Shown one piece after another: positions 1 to 7,012 of a stretch of 8,659 bases of DNA (positions are counted from its first letter, which is position 1; every line of letters starts with the position of its first letter). The DNA comes from DATFQE01 sp035264445 (GTDB lineage: Bacteria > Actinomycetota > Thermoleophilia > Gaiellales > Gaiellaceae), in NCBI GenBank assembly GCA_035264445.1, contig DATFQE010000219.1, forward strand, positions 1 to 8,659. The letters are read 5' to 3'. A program made the position numbers and the translations under genes. The notes below the pieces were generated by a model that saw only the letters and a program-made list of their open reading frames with translations, searched no databases and was not told the origin of the DNA.

Positions 1-1
1 C

Positions 2-349
2 GATTTCGGTGTCCGCGAGCGGAGCGACGAGCACGCGCTGATCTGCATGGGCGACCAGGTTCTGGCCCTGTTCAAGAGCGGCGGCGGCGGCCCGGATGGC
101 CGCCGTCACGTCGGCATCGTCGTCACCGACCGGCACGCTGTGGCCCGGGCCCTGGGTGTCGAGTGCGGCGACCGGCTCGACGTCCTGGATCCCTGGGGCA
201 ACCACGTCCAGGTAGTCGACTACGCAGAGTGCCGCTTTCGCAAGGCGCCGGAGGTGCACGAGGCCCTCGCCCTCGACGGCCTGAGGAAGTCGCCCGCCGC
301 GCTGCAAGAGCTCGAGGACGCGGGCCTCGCGCCTGTGCACGGTTCGTGA
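2..349 (+). CDS. VOC (glyoxalase/bleomycin-resistance fold) protein, 5'-truncated by window edge
   Basis: The frame is open from base 2, with no stop before the TGA at 347-349. The gene therefore begins upstream of the window, and the internal ATG at 47 is probably not its start. About 115 residues are visible. They fit the second half of a vicinal-oxygen-chelate domain: a strand with a His (RRHVGIVV), a helix, and the terminal hairpin LDVLDPWGNHVQVVDY, which matches the usual DPxGNxxE closing motif. The Glu that normally ends this motif and binds metal is Gln here, so metal binding or catalysis may be altered. A charged helical tail follows (EVHEALALDGLRK to the end). The family includes glyoxalases, extradiol dioxygenases and resistance proteins, and the substrate cannot be told from this part. 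It is followed directly by the repeat that brackets the transposase. Confidence 0.75.
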   Translation, partial: DFGVRERSDEHALICMGDQVLALFKSGGGGPDGRRHVGIVVTDRHAVARALGVECGDRLDVLDPWGNHVQVVDYAECRFRKAPEVHEALALDGLRKSPAALQELEDAGLAPVHGS

Positions 350-375
350 CGCTTCCTTGACGGTGCCTGGCACCG
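350..375 (+). repeat. Left copy of RAYT-flanking repeat, with REP-like palindrome
   Basis: This segment begins immediately after the VOC stop codon. Bases 361-375 form a perfect palindrome, CGGTGCC-T-GGCACCG. Compared without gaps to 983-1008, 20 of 26 positions agree, including the first four (CGCT) and the last twelve. It could be a RAYT recognition site or a short hairpin in the 3' untranslated region. Confidence 0.6.
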
Positions 376-394
376 ATCGAGCGCGCGCAGCACC

Positions 395-400
395 TACGCT
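395..400 (+). promoter_or_regulatory. Possible -10 element for the RAYT gene
   Basis: TACGCT fits the actinobacterial TAnnnT pattern and ends 6 nt before the ATG at 407. No Shine-Dalgarno sequence is visible, so the transcript might be leaderless. No clear -35 box was seen. The signal is weak on its own. Confidence 0.3.
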
Positions 401-406
401 CGGCGA

Positions 407-982
407 ATGGGCCGGCAACCGCGTCTCCTCGTTCCCGGCGGCGTCTATCACGTCGGCTGCCGCGCCGTCCGGCAGCTCGAGCTCTTCGTCACCGATCGCG
501 ACCGAGCGCTCATGCTTGCGCTTCTCCGGCTCGCGCTGGCTCGCTTTCGCTGGCGATGTCACTCGTTCTGCCTGCTGACGAGCCACGTGCACTGGCTTCT
601 CGAGACCGAAGATCCAAACCTCTCGTCCGGAATGCACTGGCTCAACACGACGTATGCGCGAATCTTCAACCGGCGCCACGGCTTCTCCGGCCATGTCTTC
701 GACCGGCGGTTCTGGTCCGCCCTCGTGGACGGCGAGGTGCAGTTTGCTACGACTGCGCGGTACATCGACCTGAACCCGGTTCGCGCGGGCGCGTGCGTCG
801 ACCCGGCAGACTACGAGTGGAGCAGTTTCCGCTTCACGACCGGCATGGCGCGGAGCTCGATCCTGACGACGTCGACGCTCGTCTCCCTGTTTGGAGCGGA
901 TCCCAGCCGCGCGGCGACCGAGTATGCGCGGTTCGTCCGGGACGAGCTCGAAACGGGCATGCCGCCAGTGGATCACCTGTAA
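407..982 (+). CDS. REP-associated tyrosine transposase (RAYT, Y1/HUH superfamily)
   Basis: The 191-residue protein belongs to the IS200-like Y1 transposase superfamily, which cuts single-stranded DNA through a 5'-phosphotyrosine link. The N-terminal strand PGGVYHVGCRA is the family's YHV start. The HUH metal site is SHVHW (His60 and His62). The middle segment NLSSGMHWLNTTYARIFNRRHG followed by GHVFDRRFWS is typical of RAYTs. The block RYIDLNPVRAG carries the probable nucleophile Tyr119, which aligns with the Tyr of the DYIYINPV block in the E. coli enzyme. All key residues are present and the length is normal, so it looks intact. Start ATG 407 gives the expected N terminus. It lies alone between the VOC gene and ettA on the same strand, bracketed by direct repeats. 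Such genes are usually single-copy and may be domesticated rather than actively jumping. Confidence 0.93.
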   Translation: MGRQPRLLVPGGVYHVGCRAVRQLELFVTDRDRALMLALLRLALARFRWRCHSFCLLTSHVHWLLETEDPNLSSGMHWLNTTYARIFNRRHGFSGHVFDRRFWSALVDGEVQFATTARYIDLNPVRAGACVDPADYEWSSFRFTTGMARSSILTTSTLVSLFGADPSRAATEYARFVRDELETGMPPVDHL

Positions 983-1008
983 CGCTCCTGTTTCGATGCC
1001 TGGCACCG
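983..1008 (+). repeat. Right copy of RAYT-flanking repeat
   Basis: The segment begins on the base after the transposase TAA (980-982) and ends in TGCCTGGCACCG (997-1008), exactly 633 bases after the same 12-mer on the left. Its palindrome is imperfect because an A replaces the G at position 996. A small CGGC-AAA-GCCG hairpin follows at 1007-1017. Confidence 0.6.
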
Positions 1009-1078
1009 GCAAAGCCGCGCCGAGCGGCGCCGCGAGCTGGAAGTCACGTCGGCAAGGACCACGTCCGCCGGGCGCGGC

Positions 1079-1084
1079 TATCGT
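1079..1084 (+). promoter_or_regulatory. Candidate -10 element for leaderless ettA transcription
   Basis: TATCGT sits in GCGCGGCTATC (1072-1082), an 11-mer found again before dus at 3485-3495. It ends 7 nt before the GTG start at 1092, so transcription would begin about at the start codon. No recognisable -35 box or SD was seen. Confidence 0.4.
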
Positions 1085-1091
1085 CGCGGGC

Positions 1092-2768
<1,677 letters not shown>

Positions 2769-2799
2769 ACGGCGGGCGCGAACCGGCGAGACTAGGCCG

Positions 2800-2907
2800 G
2801 TGAAAGGCGCCGACAAGCAGAAGAAGCTGCAGAAGAAAGCGCCGCAGAAGACGCTCAAGGAAAAGCGCAGCGAGAAGAAGCTGAAGAAGAAGTCGACCGG
2901 CCTCTAG
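2800..2907 (+). CDS. Small lysine-rich basic protein (35 aa), uncharacterised
   Basis: A GTG-started frame of 35 codons ends at the TAG at 2905-2907. The product starts VKGADKQKKLQKKA and contains QKTLKEKRSEKKLKKK near its end. It has 14 Lys, 1 Arg and only 3 acidic residues, giving a net charge near +12. No Trp, Tyr, Phe, Cys or hydrophobic segment is present, so it is probably disordered or helical and may bind nucleic acid or the ribosome (inference). GTG 2800 is the first plausible start in frame after the ettA stop, 31 nt upstream; GGCGAG at 2785-2790 could be a weak SD. Its stop overlaps the greA stop on the other strand in a CTAG. Short KxLKEKRxxKK-type proteins seem familiar to me from actinobacteria, but I cannot confirm the family here. 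A chance frame is possible, though the composition is far from random for this GC-rich DNA. Confidence 0.6.
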   Translation: MKGADKQKKLQKKAPQKTLKEKRSEKKLKKKSTGL

Positions 2908-3380
2908 GCCGCTTTGATCTCGAGAATCTTGTACTTGAGCCGGGCGCCGCGCGGTGTCGTGACGTCGACGGTCTCGCCCTTCTTGTGGCCGAGGATCGCC
3001 TTTCCGACCGGCGACTCGTTCGAGAGCTTGTACTCGGAGGGGTTGGCCTCCGCCGATCCCACGATGTGGTACTCGACGGTCTGCTTCGCATCGACATCGC
3101 GCAGCCGCACGGTCGAGCCGACGGAGACGACGTCTGACGAGATCTCCTTCTTCTCGATCACACGGGCGTTGCGCAACTGCTCCTCGAGCCGGGCGATCCG
3201 GTGCTCGAGCAGCATCTGGTCGTTCTTCGCGTCGTCGTACTCGGCGTTCTCGGCGATATCGCCGAACTGGCGGGCGACGCGAATGCGCTCGGCGACCTCC
3301 CGACGCCTCTCGGTCGAGAGAAGCTCGATCTCCGCCTTCAGCTTCTTGTAACCCTCGGGAGTGAGGATCACTTCCTTCAC
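2904..3380 (-). CDS. greA: Transcription elongation factor GreA
   Basis: GreA enters the RNA polymerase secondary channel and stimulates cleavage of backtracked RNA. The 158-residue length is standard. The N-terminal coiled coil (about 1-75) starts with the typical ILTPEGYKKLKAEIELL and carries the tip motif GDIAENAEYDDAK. Asp41 and Glu44 fall at the same positions as the catalytic tip acids in the E. coli protein. The C-terminal FKBP-like domain (about 80-158) includes VGSTVRLRD, the SPVGKAILGHKKGETVDV block and the end RLKYKILEI. The start is GTG (3378-3380), fixed by an AGGAGG SD (3386-3391) with a 5-nt spacer. A consensus-like promoter lies upstream. The gene is convergent with the lysine-rich small gene, sharing CTAG at the stops, and divergent from dus. 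Confidence 0.97.
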   Translation of the reverse strand: MKEVILTPEGYKKLKAEIELLSTERRREVAERIRVARQFGDIAENAEYDDAKNDQMLLEHRIARLEEQLRNARVIEKKEISSDVVSVGSTVRLRDVDAKQTVEYHIVGSAEANPSEYKLSNESPVGKAILGHKKGETVDVTTPRGARLKYKILEIKAA

Positions 3381-3385
3381 TGCAG

Positions 3386-3391
3386 CCTCCT
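3386..3391 (-). promoter_or_regulatory. Shine-Dalgarno sequence of greA
   Basis: The minus strand reads AGGAGG, five bases before the GTG start codon. It is the strongest SD in the window together with that of the gene starting at 5353, and it fixes a GTG start for greA. Confidence 0.85.
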
Positions 3392-3435
3392 AGAAAAAGA
3401 GCGAGGCGCCTTTTGCCCCGCCGTCAGGAGGCGGC

Positions 3436-3464
3436 ATGGTAGCTGTCACCTCCAAGTGCGTCAA
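3436..3464 (-). promoter_or_regulatory. Housekeeping-sigma promoter of greA
   Basis: On the minus strand TTGACG (3459-3464) and TACCAT (3436-3441) are separated by exactly 17 bases, a near-consensus -35/-10 pair. Transcription would start near 3429, leaving a leader of about 50 nt that contains the SD. The 125-bp gap to the divergent dus start must also hold the dus promoter. Confidence 0.7.
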
Positions 3465-3491
3465 GGCGGGGAAAATCCCTGCTAGCGCGGC

Positions 3492-3497
3492 TATCAT
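3492..3497 (+). promoter_or_regulatory. Candidate -10 element for leaderless dus transcription
   Basis: TATCAT, preceded by GGC, ends 8 nt before the GTG at 3506. The 11-mer GCGCGGCTATC that covers it also occurs before ettA. No SD precedes the only usable start codon, which suggests a leaderless mRNA. Confidence 0.45.
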
Positions 3498-3505
3498 GGC
3501 CGTCC

Positions 3506-4564
3506 GTGGACGTCGATCTCCGCTCCTCCTGGCGGATCGGGACGGTGGAGATTCCGACCCGCCTCGTGCTCGCTCCGATGGCCGGCGTCAGCGTGCAGGC
3601 GTTCCGCCGCCAGGGCCGCCGGTTCGGCGCCGGGCTCGTGTGCTCGGAAATGGTCAGCTGCGCGGGGCTGCACCACAAGAACGAGCGCACGCTCGGCTAC
3701 CTCCGCATCGCCGGCGACGAGCACCCCCTGGCCGTCCAGATCTTCGGCTCCGACGCGCCTGTCATGGCGGAGGCTGCGCGGATGGTCGCCGACGCAGGCG
3801 CGGACATCGTCGACATCAACTTCGGCTGCCCGGTCCGGAAGGTGACCAAGACGGGCGCGGGCGCCACGCTGCTCGAAGACACCGCGCGCGCAACGGGGAT
3901 CGTTTCCGCGGTTGCGAACGCCGTCGACCTACCGGTGTCGGTCAAGATGCGCCGCGGCCTCGAGAACGGCGCACGGACCTGCCTCGAGCTGGGGCCCCGG
4001 CTCGTGGACGCCGGCGCCGCCTCGCTCACGCTCCACCCGCGCTCGGCGAGGCAGATGTACACCGGCGAGGCCGACCACACGCTCACGGCCGAGCTGGTGG
4101 AGCGCGTCGACGTTCCCGTCATCGCCTCGGGCGACATCACGTCGAGGGCGCGTGCCCAGACGGTGCTCGCGACGACCGGCGCCGCGGCCGTGATGATCGG
4201 ACGAGCGGCACAGGGAAACCCGTGGGCACTGAGCGCAATCGTTGACGAGGACGCACGCGAGCCGACGCGCGAGGAGGTCGCCGCCGAGCTGATCCTCTTC
4301 GTCCGCGAGGCCGTGCGCGAGCTCGGCGAGCAGCGCGCCGTCGGCTTCCTGAAGAAGTTCTACAGCTGGTATCTGGGCCGCGGCCGGTTCCCCCGGCCGT
4401 TCAAGCAGGAGCTCGTCCTGCTCCAGACGACCGAGGAGGTCGAGCGGCGGCTGCTCGCGGCTGCGCCGGGCGCGCGCGACGTCCTCGAGCGGCTCGAGGA
4501 CGAGCTGCCGAGCGGCGACGAGGTACTCCTCAACCTGCCGATCTCGATCTACGGCGGCGGGTAG
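3506..4564 (+). CDS. dusB: tRNA-dihydrouridine synthase, DusB/NifR3 type
   Basis: This FMN enzyme reduces specific uridines in tRNA to dihydrouridine with NAD(P)H. The protein has 352 residues, within the usual range. The TIM barrel opens with LVLAPMAGVS (20-29, flavin-binding). NFGCPVRKVTKTGAGA (105-120) holds the catalytic Cys108. VSVKMRRG (143-150) holds the FMN-contacting Lys146. HPRSARQMYTGEADH (176-190) corresponds to the HxRxxxQxYxGxAD block. GDITS and MIGRAAQGNPW form the phosphate-binding end of the barrel. A C-terminal helical domain (about 240-340) follows and should grip tRNA. GTG 3506 is the only start that keeps the N terminus, because the frame has no ATG or GTG between it and a stop at 3440. 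Subfamily B is judged from overall pattern; the exact target uridine is unknown. Confidence 0.94.
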   Translation: MDVDLRSSWRIGTVEIPTRLVLAPMAGVSVQAFRRQGRRFGAGLVCSEMVSCAGLHHKNERTLGYLRIAGDEHPLAVQIFGSDAPVMAEAARMVADAGADIVDINFGCPVRKVTKTGAGATLLEDTARATGIVSAVANAVDLPVSVKMRRGLENGARTCLELGPRLVDAGAASLTLHPRSARQMYTGEADHTLTAELVERVDVPVIASGDITSRARAQTVLATTGAAAVMIGRAAQGNPWALSAIVDEDAREPTREEVAAELILFVREAVRELGEQRAVGFLKKFYSWYLGRGRFPRPFKQELVLLQTTEEVERRLLAAAPGARDVLERLEDELPSGDEVLLNLPISIYGGG

Positions 4565-4596
4565 GTGGAGCGGCCGCCGAAGCGACCGCTCCACCT
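4563..4596. terminator. Inverted repeat between convergent dus and MscS-like genes
   Basis: AGGTGGAGCGG (4563-4573) and CCGCTCCACCT (4586-4596) form a perfect 11-bp stem with a 12-base loop. It begins inside the dus stop codon and ends 10 bases before the stop of the gene on the other strand, so it could end both transcripts. Neither side has a T tract, so it is not a classic intrinsic terminator; it may act as a U-less hairpin or an mRNA 3'-end stabiliser. Confidence 0.6.
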
Positions 4597-4606
4597 CGAG
4601 AAACCG

Positions 4607-5353
4607 CTACGTGATGCGCCGGCTCGCGGGCGTCTGCAGGTCCGTCTGCACGCCGTCGCCGCGGCCGAGGTCGCGTCTCACCTGCTCCCTGCCCTCGCGG
4701 CCCGCCTGGTAGGCGTTCTCGACCATCCGGGCCGCGACGTCGCGGCCGCCGAGGCCGAATGCGAGCGCCATGCCCAGCGCGATCGCTCCGATCAGCCCGG
4801 CGTAGGTGATCAGAACGATCTGCTCGGCGATCCCGAGCTCGGTCAGGATCATGAACGTCGCAATCGCCATGATCAGGATCGGCGCCGCCGTGGTCACGAA
4901 CTTCCCGGTTGGCGTCTCGCCCATCGTCCTGTTTGCGAGCGCCACGACCGCCGTCGAAACGGCACCCGCGACCAGGAAGATCAGGACGGCCGCGATCACG
5001 TGAGGCAGGTATCCGTAGACCGCCGCCACGAAATCGGTCAGCGCATTGATCCCGAGGACCGAGACGGCGAGCGAGATCGCGCCCAGGAACACCGCCCAGA
5101 ACGCGAGCTTCCCGACGAGCCGCGACGGGCTCGTCGTCACGCGCCGCACCCAGTCTCCGCCCTGGCCTGCGTGGAGCGTGCGGTCGAGGCCGGCGCGGCC
5201 GAGCACGCGGGCGACGACGTTGCCGATGATCTTCGCCACGAAGTAGCCGACGATCACGATCACGACCGCGGCGATGAACTCCGGGATGAAGGCGAAGACC
5301 TCGTTCACCCCTCGTTGCAAGCTACTGCTGATGTCGACGTCCGCAAGGACCAT
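4607..5353 (-). CDS. MscS-like membrane protein with TM-helix repeats, lacking the cytosolic vestibule
   Basis: The 248-residue integral membrane protein has about five hydrophobic segments, roughly at residues 20-45, 80-102, 112-138, 155-172 and 178-202. The last one, GLIGAIALGMALAFGLGGRDVA, is rich in Gly and Ala and resembles the pore-lining helix of MscS channels. The sequence resembles the PF05552 (TM_helix) group of mechanosensitive-channel relatives. After the pore-like helix only about 45 charged residues remain (EGREQVRRDLGRGDG), so the beta and alpha/beta cytosolic domains of MscS are absent. A role in osmotic or membrane-tension response is inferred from the family. The ATG at 5351-5353 is preceded by AGGAGG (5365-5370). 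It follows coaX by 42 bp on the same strand and is probably the last gene of that operon, while the strong SD also allows independent translation. Confidence 0.8.
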   Translation of the reverse strand: MVLADVDISSSLQRGVNEVFAFIPEFIAAVVIVIVGYFVAKIIGNVVARVLGRAGLDRTLHAGQGGDWVRRVTTSPSRLVGKLAFWAVFLGAISLAVSVLGINALTDFVAAVYGYLPHVIAAVLIFLVAGAVSTAVVALANRTMGETPTGKFVTTAAPILIMAIATFMILTELGIAEQIVLITYAGLIGAIALGMALAFGLGGRDVAARMVENAYQAGREGREQVRRDLGRGDGVQTDLQTPASRRIT

Positions 5354-5364
5354 CGATGGAACCC

Positions 5365-5370
5365 CCTCCT
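5365..5370 (-). promoter_or_regulatory. Shine-Dalgarno of the MscS-like gene
   Basis: The minus strand reads AGGAGG followed by GGG, 11 bases before the ATG. The longer purine run gives a shorter effective spacing and supports the ATG at 5351-5353. Confidence 0.7.
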
Positions 5371-5395
5371 CTTTGACTAACGCTTGGCGTGGGGG

Positions 5396-6145
5396 CTAAG
5401 GGTTCCGCTGCCAGACGGCCGATAAACCCACGAGGGTCAGGAACGGATCGACGCGCTCGATCGTGCGCGAGTGCGGCGCGATCAGCTCGGCCAGACCGCC
5501 CGTCGCGATCGTCTGCGCATCGACGCCGAGCTCCTGGCGGATGCGGGTAACGATTCCGTCCACCTGGCCGGCGAACCCGTACACCAGGCCGGACTGGAGA
5601 CTCGCCGCAGTCGTCTTGCCGATCACGGTGGGCGGCGCGACGAAGTCCACCGTGAAGAGGCGCGCCGCGCGGGCGTAGAGCGCGTCCATCGAGATCTCGA
5701 TCCCGGGCGCGACCACGCCGCCTGCGAACTCGCCGTCCGCCGAGACGACGTCGAAGTTCGTCGACGTGCCGAAGTCGACCACGATCGCGGGCGCCCCGTA
5801 GCGCTCCACGGCGCCGACGGCGTTCGCGATGCGGTCGGGGCCGACCTCCCGCGGGTCGTCGTAGCGGATGGGGATCCCGGTGCGCACCCCCGGACCGACC
5901 GCGAGCAGCGGCGTCCTGAGCCATCGCTCGGCGACCACCTCGTAGGCGCGCGAAAGCGGCGGAACGGACGAGCAGAGGCAGATCCCCTCGACATCGTCGG
6001 GGTCGACGAGGCCGGTGATCAGGACGCCGAGCTCGTCACCGGTGCGTTCGCGGTCGGTCGCAAGCCGCCAGTGCTCTCCGAGCTCGGAGCCCTCGAAGAG
6101 CCCGAGGACCGTCTGCGTGTTGCCGACGTCGATCGCGAGCAGCAC
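5396..6145 (-). CDS. coaX: Type III pantothenate kinase
   Basis: CoaX phosphorylates pantothenate, the first committed step of coenzyme A synthesis. The type III enzyme belongs to the ASKHA fold, needs a monovalent cation and is not feedback-inhibited by CoA. The 249-residue protein begins LLAIDVGNTQT, the phosphate-binding DxGNT with Asp6. VGPDRIANAVGA (101-112) contains the catalytic Asp104. VVDFGTSTNFDVV (122-134) carries Asp124 of the cation/substrate site. AGGVVAPGIEIS (141-152) and the final TGGLAELIAPHS are also typical. The start is GTG (6143-6145), 16 bases after the stop of the DUF2469 gene, with no strong SD. The short spacing points to co-transcription with folK and DUF2469 upstream. 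Confidence 0.96.
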   Translation of the reverse strand: MLLAIDVGNTQTVLGLFEGSELGEHWRLATDRERTGDELGVLITGLVDPDDVEGICLCSSVPPLSRAYEVVAERWLRTPLLAVGPGVRTGIPIRYDDPREVGPDRIANAVGAVERYGAPAIVVDFGTSTNFDVVSADGEFAGGVVAPGIEISMDALYARAARLFTVDFVAPPTVIGKTTAASLQSGLVYGFAGQVDGIVTRIRQELGVDAQTIATGGLAELIAPHSRTIERVDPFLTLVGLSAVWQRNP

Positions 6146-6161
6146 GCCGGTGCGGCCGGCG

Positions 6162-6533
6162 TCAGTCCGTGCCGGACTCGAACGGAGGCGGTTCTCCGAT
6201 CCGCTCGGCCAAGGCCTCGGGCGTCAGCCGCGGCTCCTCGCCCTCGGCGCGGAGCTCCTCGACCGTCACGTCGCTCGAGGTGTAGACCTCGGCGCGCGGA
6301 ATCATCCGCGTGGGGCGGTTCTTGTCCCAGACCCAGACGTCCTCCATCTTCACGTGGAAGAACGGGTAGCTCGGCTGTGGGACGTACTGGAGGTCGAGCT
6401 TGTTGCAGAGATAGGTCGCGTCCTGCGTGAGCACGCAATAGCGAAAGAGGCCGAAGACGGCCGTGTATTCCTTCTTCAGCCGGAGCTCGAGCTCTGCCTC
6501 GAACTCGTCCAGCTCGTCGAGATGCGACATCAC
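6162..6533 (-). CDS. DUF2469-family protein
   Basis: This 122-123 residue protein of unknown function matches the actinobacterial DUF2469 pattern: an acidic N terminus (LDEFEAELELRLKKEY), a central GLFRYCVLTQDATYLCNKLDLQ, the hallmark VWVWDKNRP (compare AWVWDMYRPAR) and a downstream VxVEEL segment. The C-terminal tail (EGEEPRLTPEALAERIGEPP) is longer than I expect for the family. No membrane segment or signal peptide is seen, so it is cytosolic. Two starts are possible: GTG at 6531-6533, giving a 4-base GTGA overlap with the folK stop, or ATG at 6528-6530, sharing one base (TGATG). Either implies translational coupling to folK. In many actinobacteria I know this family beside rnhB, so the position between folK and coaX is unusual. 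Confidence 0.85.
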   Translation of the reverse strand: MMSHLDELDEFEAELELRLKKEYTAVFGLFRYCVLTQDATYLCNKLDLQYVPQPSYPFFHVKMEDVWVWDKNRPTRMIPRAEVYTSSDVTVEELRAEGEEPRLTPEALAERIGEPPPFESGTD

Positions 6534-6991
6534 GACGATTGTAGCCCTCGAAGGAGGTTCTCCACGCGGCCGCGCCCCGGGATCTCGAGGTCCGGGTCGA
6601 GCTCGGCCAGCGGCTCCAGTGCGAACGCCCGCTCGGCCAGTCGCGGGTGCGGGACGGTGAGGCCCGGCTCGGAGACCTCACGGTCTCCGTAGACCAACAG
6701 GTCGAGGTCGATCGTCCGGGGCCCGAAGCGGGGACCGGCTCGCGTCCGCCCCAGCTCGCGCTCGACGGCGAGGAGCTCGTGCAGGAGCGCCCGGGGGTCG
6801 AGCTCGGTCTCGACGGCGGCCGCGCCGTTCAGGAATCGAGGCTGGTCTGCGTAGCCGACAGGGTCGGTCTCCCGCAGCGTTGAGACCTCGAGGACCTCGA
6901 CTCCCGGGCGGCGGGCGAGCAGCTCCAGCGCCCGCGCGATCGTCTCGTCGCGGTTCGCGAGGTTGGCGCCGATGCCGATGTAGGCTCGCAT
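6530..6991 (-). CDS. folK: 2-amino-4-hydroxy-6-hydroxymethyldihydropteridine pyrophosphokinase (HPPK)
   Basis: FolK transfers pyrophosphate from ATP to 6-hydroxymethyl-7,8-dihydropterin in folate synthesis. The 153-residue length is normal for the single-domain enzyme. AYIGIGANLANR opens the fold, and QPRFLNGAAAVET (50-62) contains Asn55 of the pterin site. The catalytic block GPRFGPRTIDLDLLVYG (86-102) carries Arg92 and the two Mg-binding residues Asp95 and Asp97, at the same numbering as in E. coli HPPK. PGLTVPHPRLAERAF (109-123) is the C-terminal signature. ATG 6989-6991 is the start, and no SD is clear. It heads the minus-strand cluster, 21 bp from the divergent protease start. folB and folP, frequent partners, are not in the window. 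Confidence 0.96.
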   Translation of the reverse strand: MRAYIGIGANLANRDETIARALELLARRPGVEVLEVSTLRETDPVGYADQPRFLNGAAAVETELDPRALLHELLAVERELGRTRAGPRFGPRTIDLDLLVYGDREVSEPGLTVPHPRLAERAFALEPLAELDPDLEIPGRGRVENLLRGLQSS

Positions 6992-6997
6992 CGCTGC

Positions 6998-7003
6998 TAT
7001 TTT
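6998..7003 (+). promoter_or_regulatory. Candidate -10 element for the S8 protease, inside a 21-bp divergent gap
   Basis: TATTTT in GCTATTTTGGCCG ends 9 nt before the TTG start at 7013. The same block resembles the GCTATCATGGCCG before dus. Read on the other strand, CAAAAT lies 7 nt before the folK ATG, so one AT-rich patch may serve both directions. No SD is visible for either gene. Confidence 0.4.
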
Positions 7004-7012
7004 GGCCGCGGC

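Larger units (their letters stand above)
350..1008 (+). mobile_element. RAYT unit: REP-type transposase gene bracketed by direct repeats
   Basis: The unit consists of the tyrosine transposase gene (407-982) with related 26-base segments at each end (350-375 and 983-1008). Each segment starts on the base after a stop codon and ends in the identical 12-mer TGCCTGGCACCG. The left copy forms a perfect 7+1+7 palindrome. RAYT proteins are known to act on short palindromic REP sequences that often flank their gene, so the arrangement fits such a unit. The exact ends are inferred. No terminal inverted repeats of the DDE-transposon kind are present, and none are expected for HUH enzymes. Confidence 0.55.

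Noticed and set aside
1007..1017. CGGC-AAA-GCCG mini-hairpin after the transposase gene, considered as a terminator
   Set aside because: A 4-bp stem without a T tract is too weak to call separately.
891..1091. N-terminal extension of ettA back to 891
   Set aside because: It overlaps the transposase gene and the right repeat, and the conserved EttA N terminus begins at the GTG at 1092.
3418..3434. CCGCC/GGCGG hairpin upstream of greA, considered as an attenuator
   Set aside because: With the likely start near 3429 only part of it would be transcribed, and 5-bp GC stems are frequent by chance here.
5471..6430. 319-codon plus-strand frame across coaX and the DUF2469 gene
   Set aside because: It crosses two well-supported minus-strand genes, and its product is Arg- and Asp-rich with no family features.
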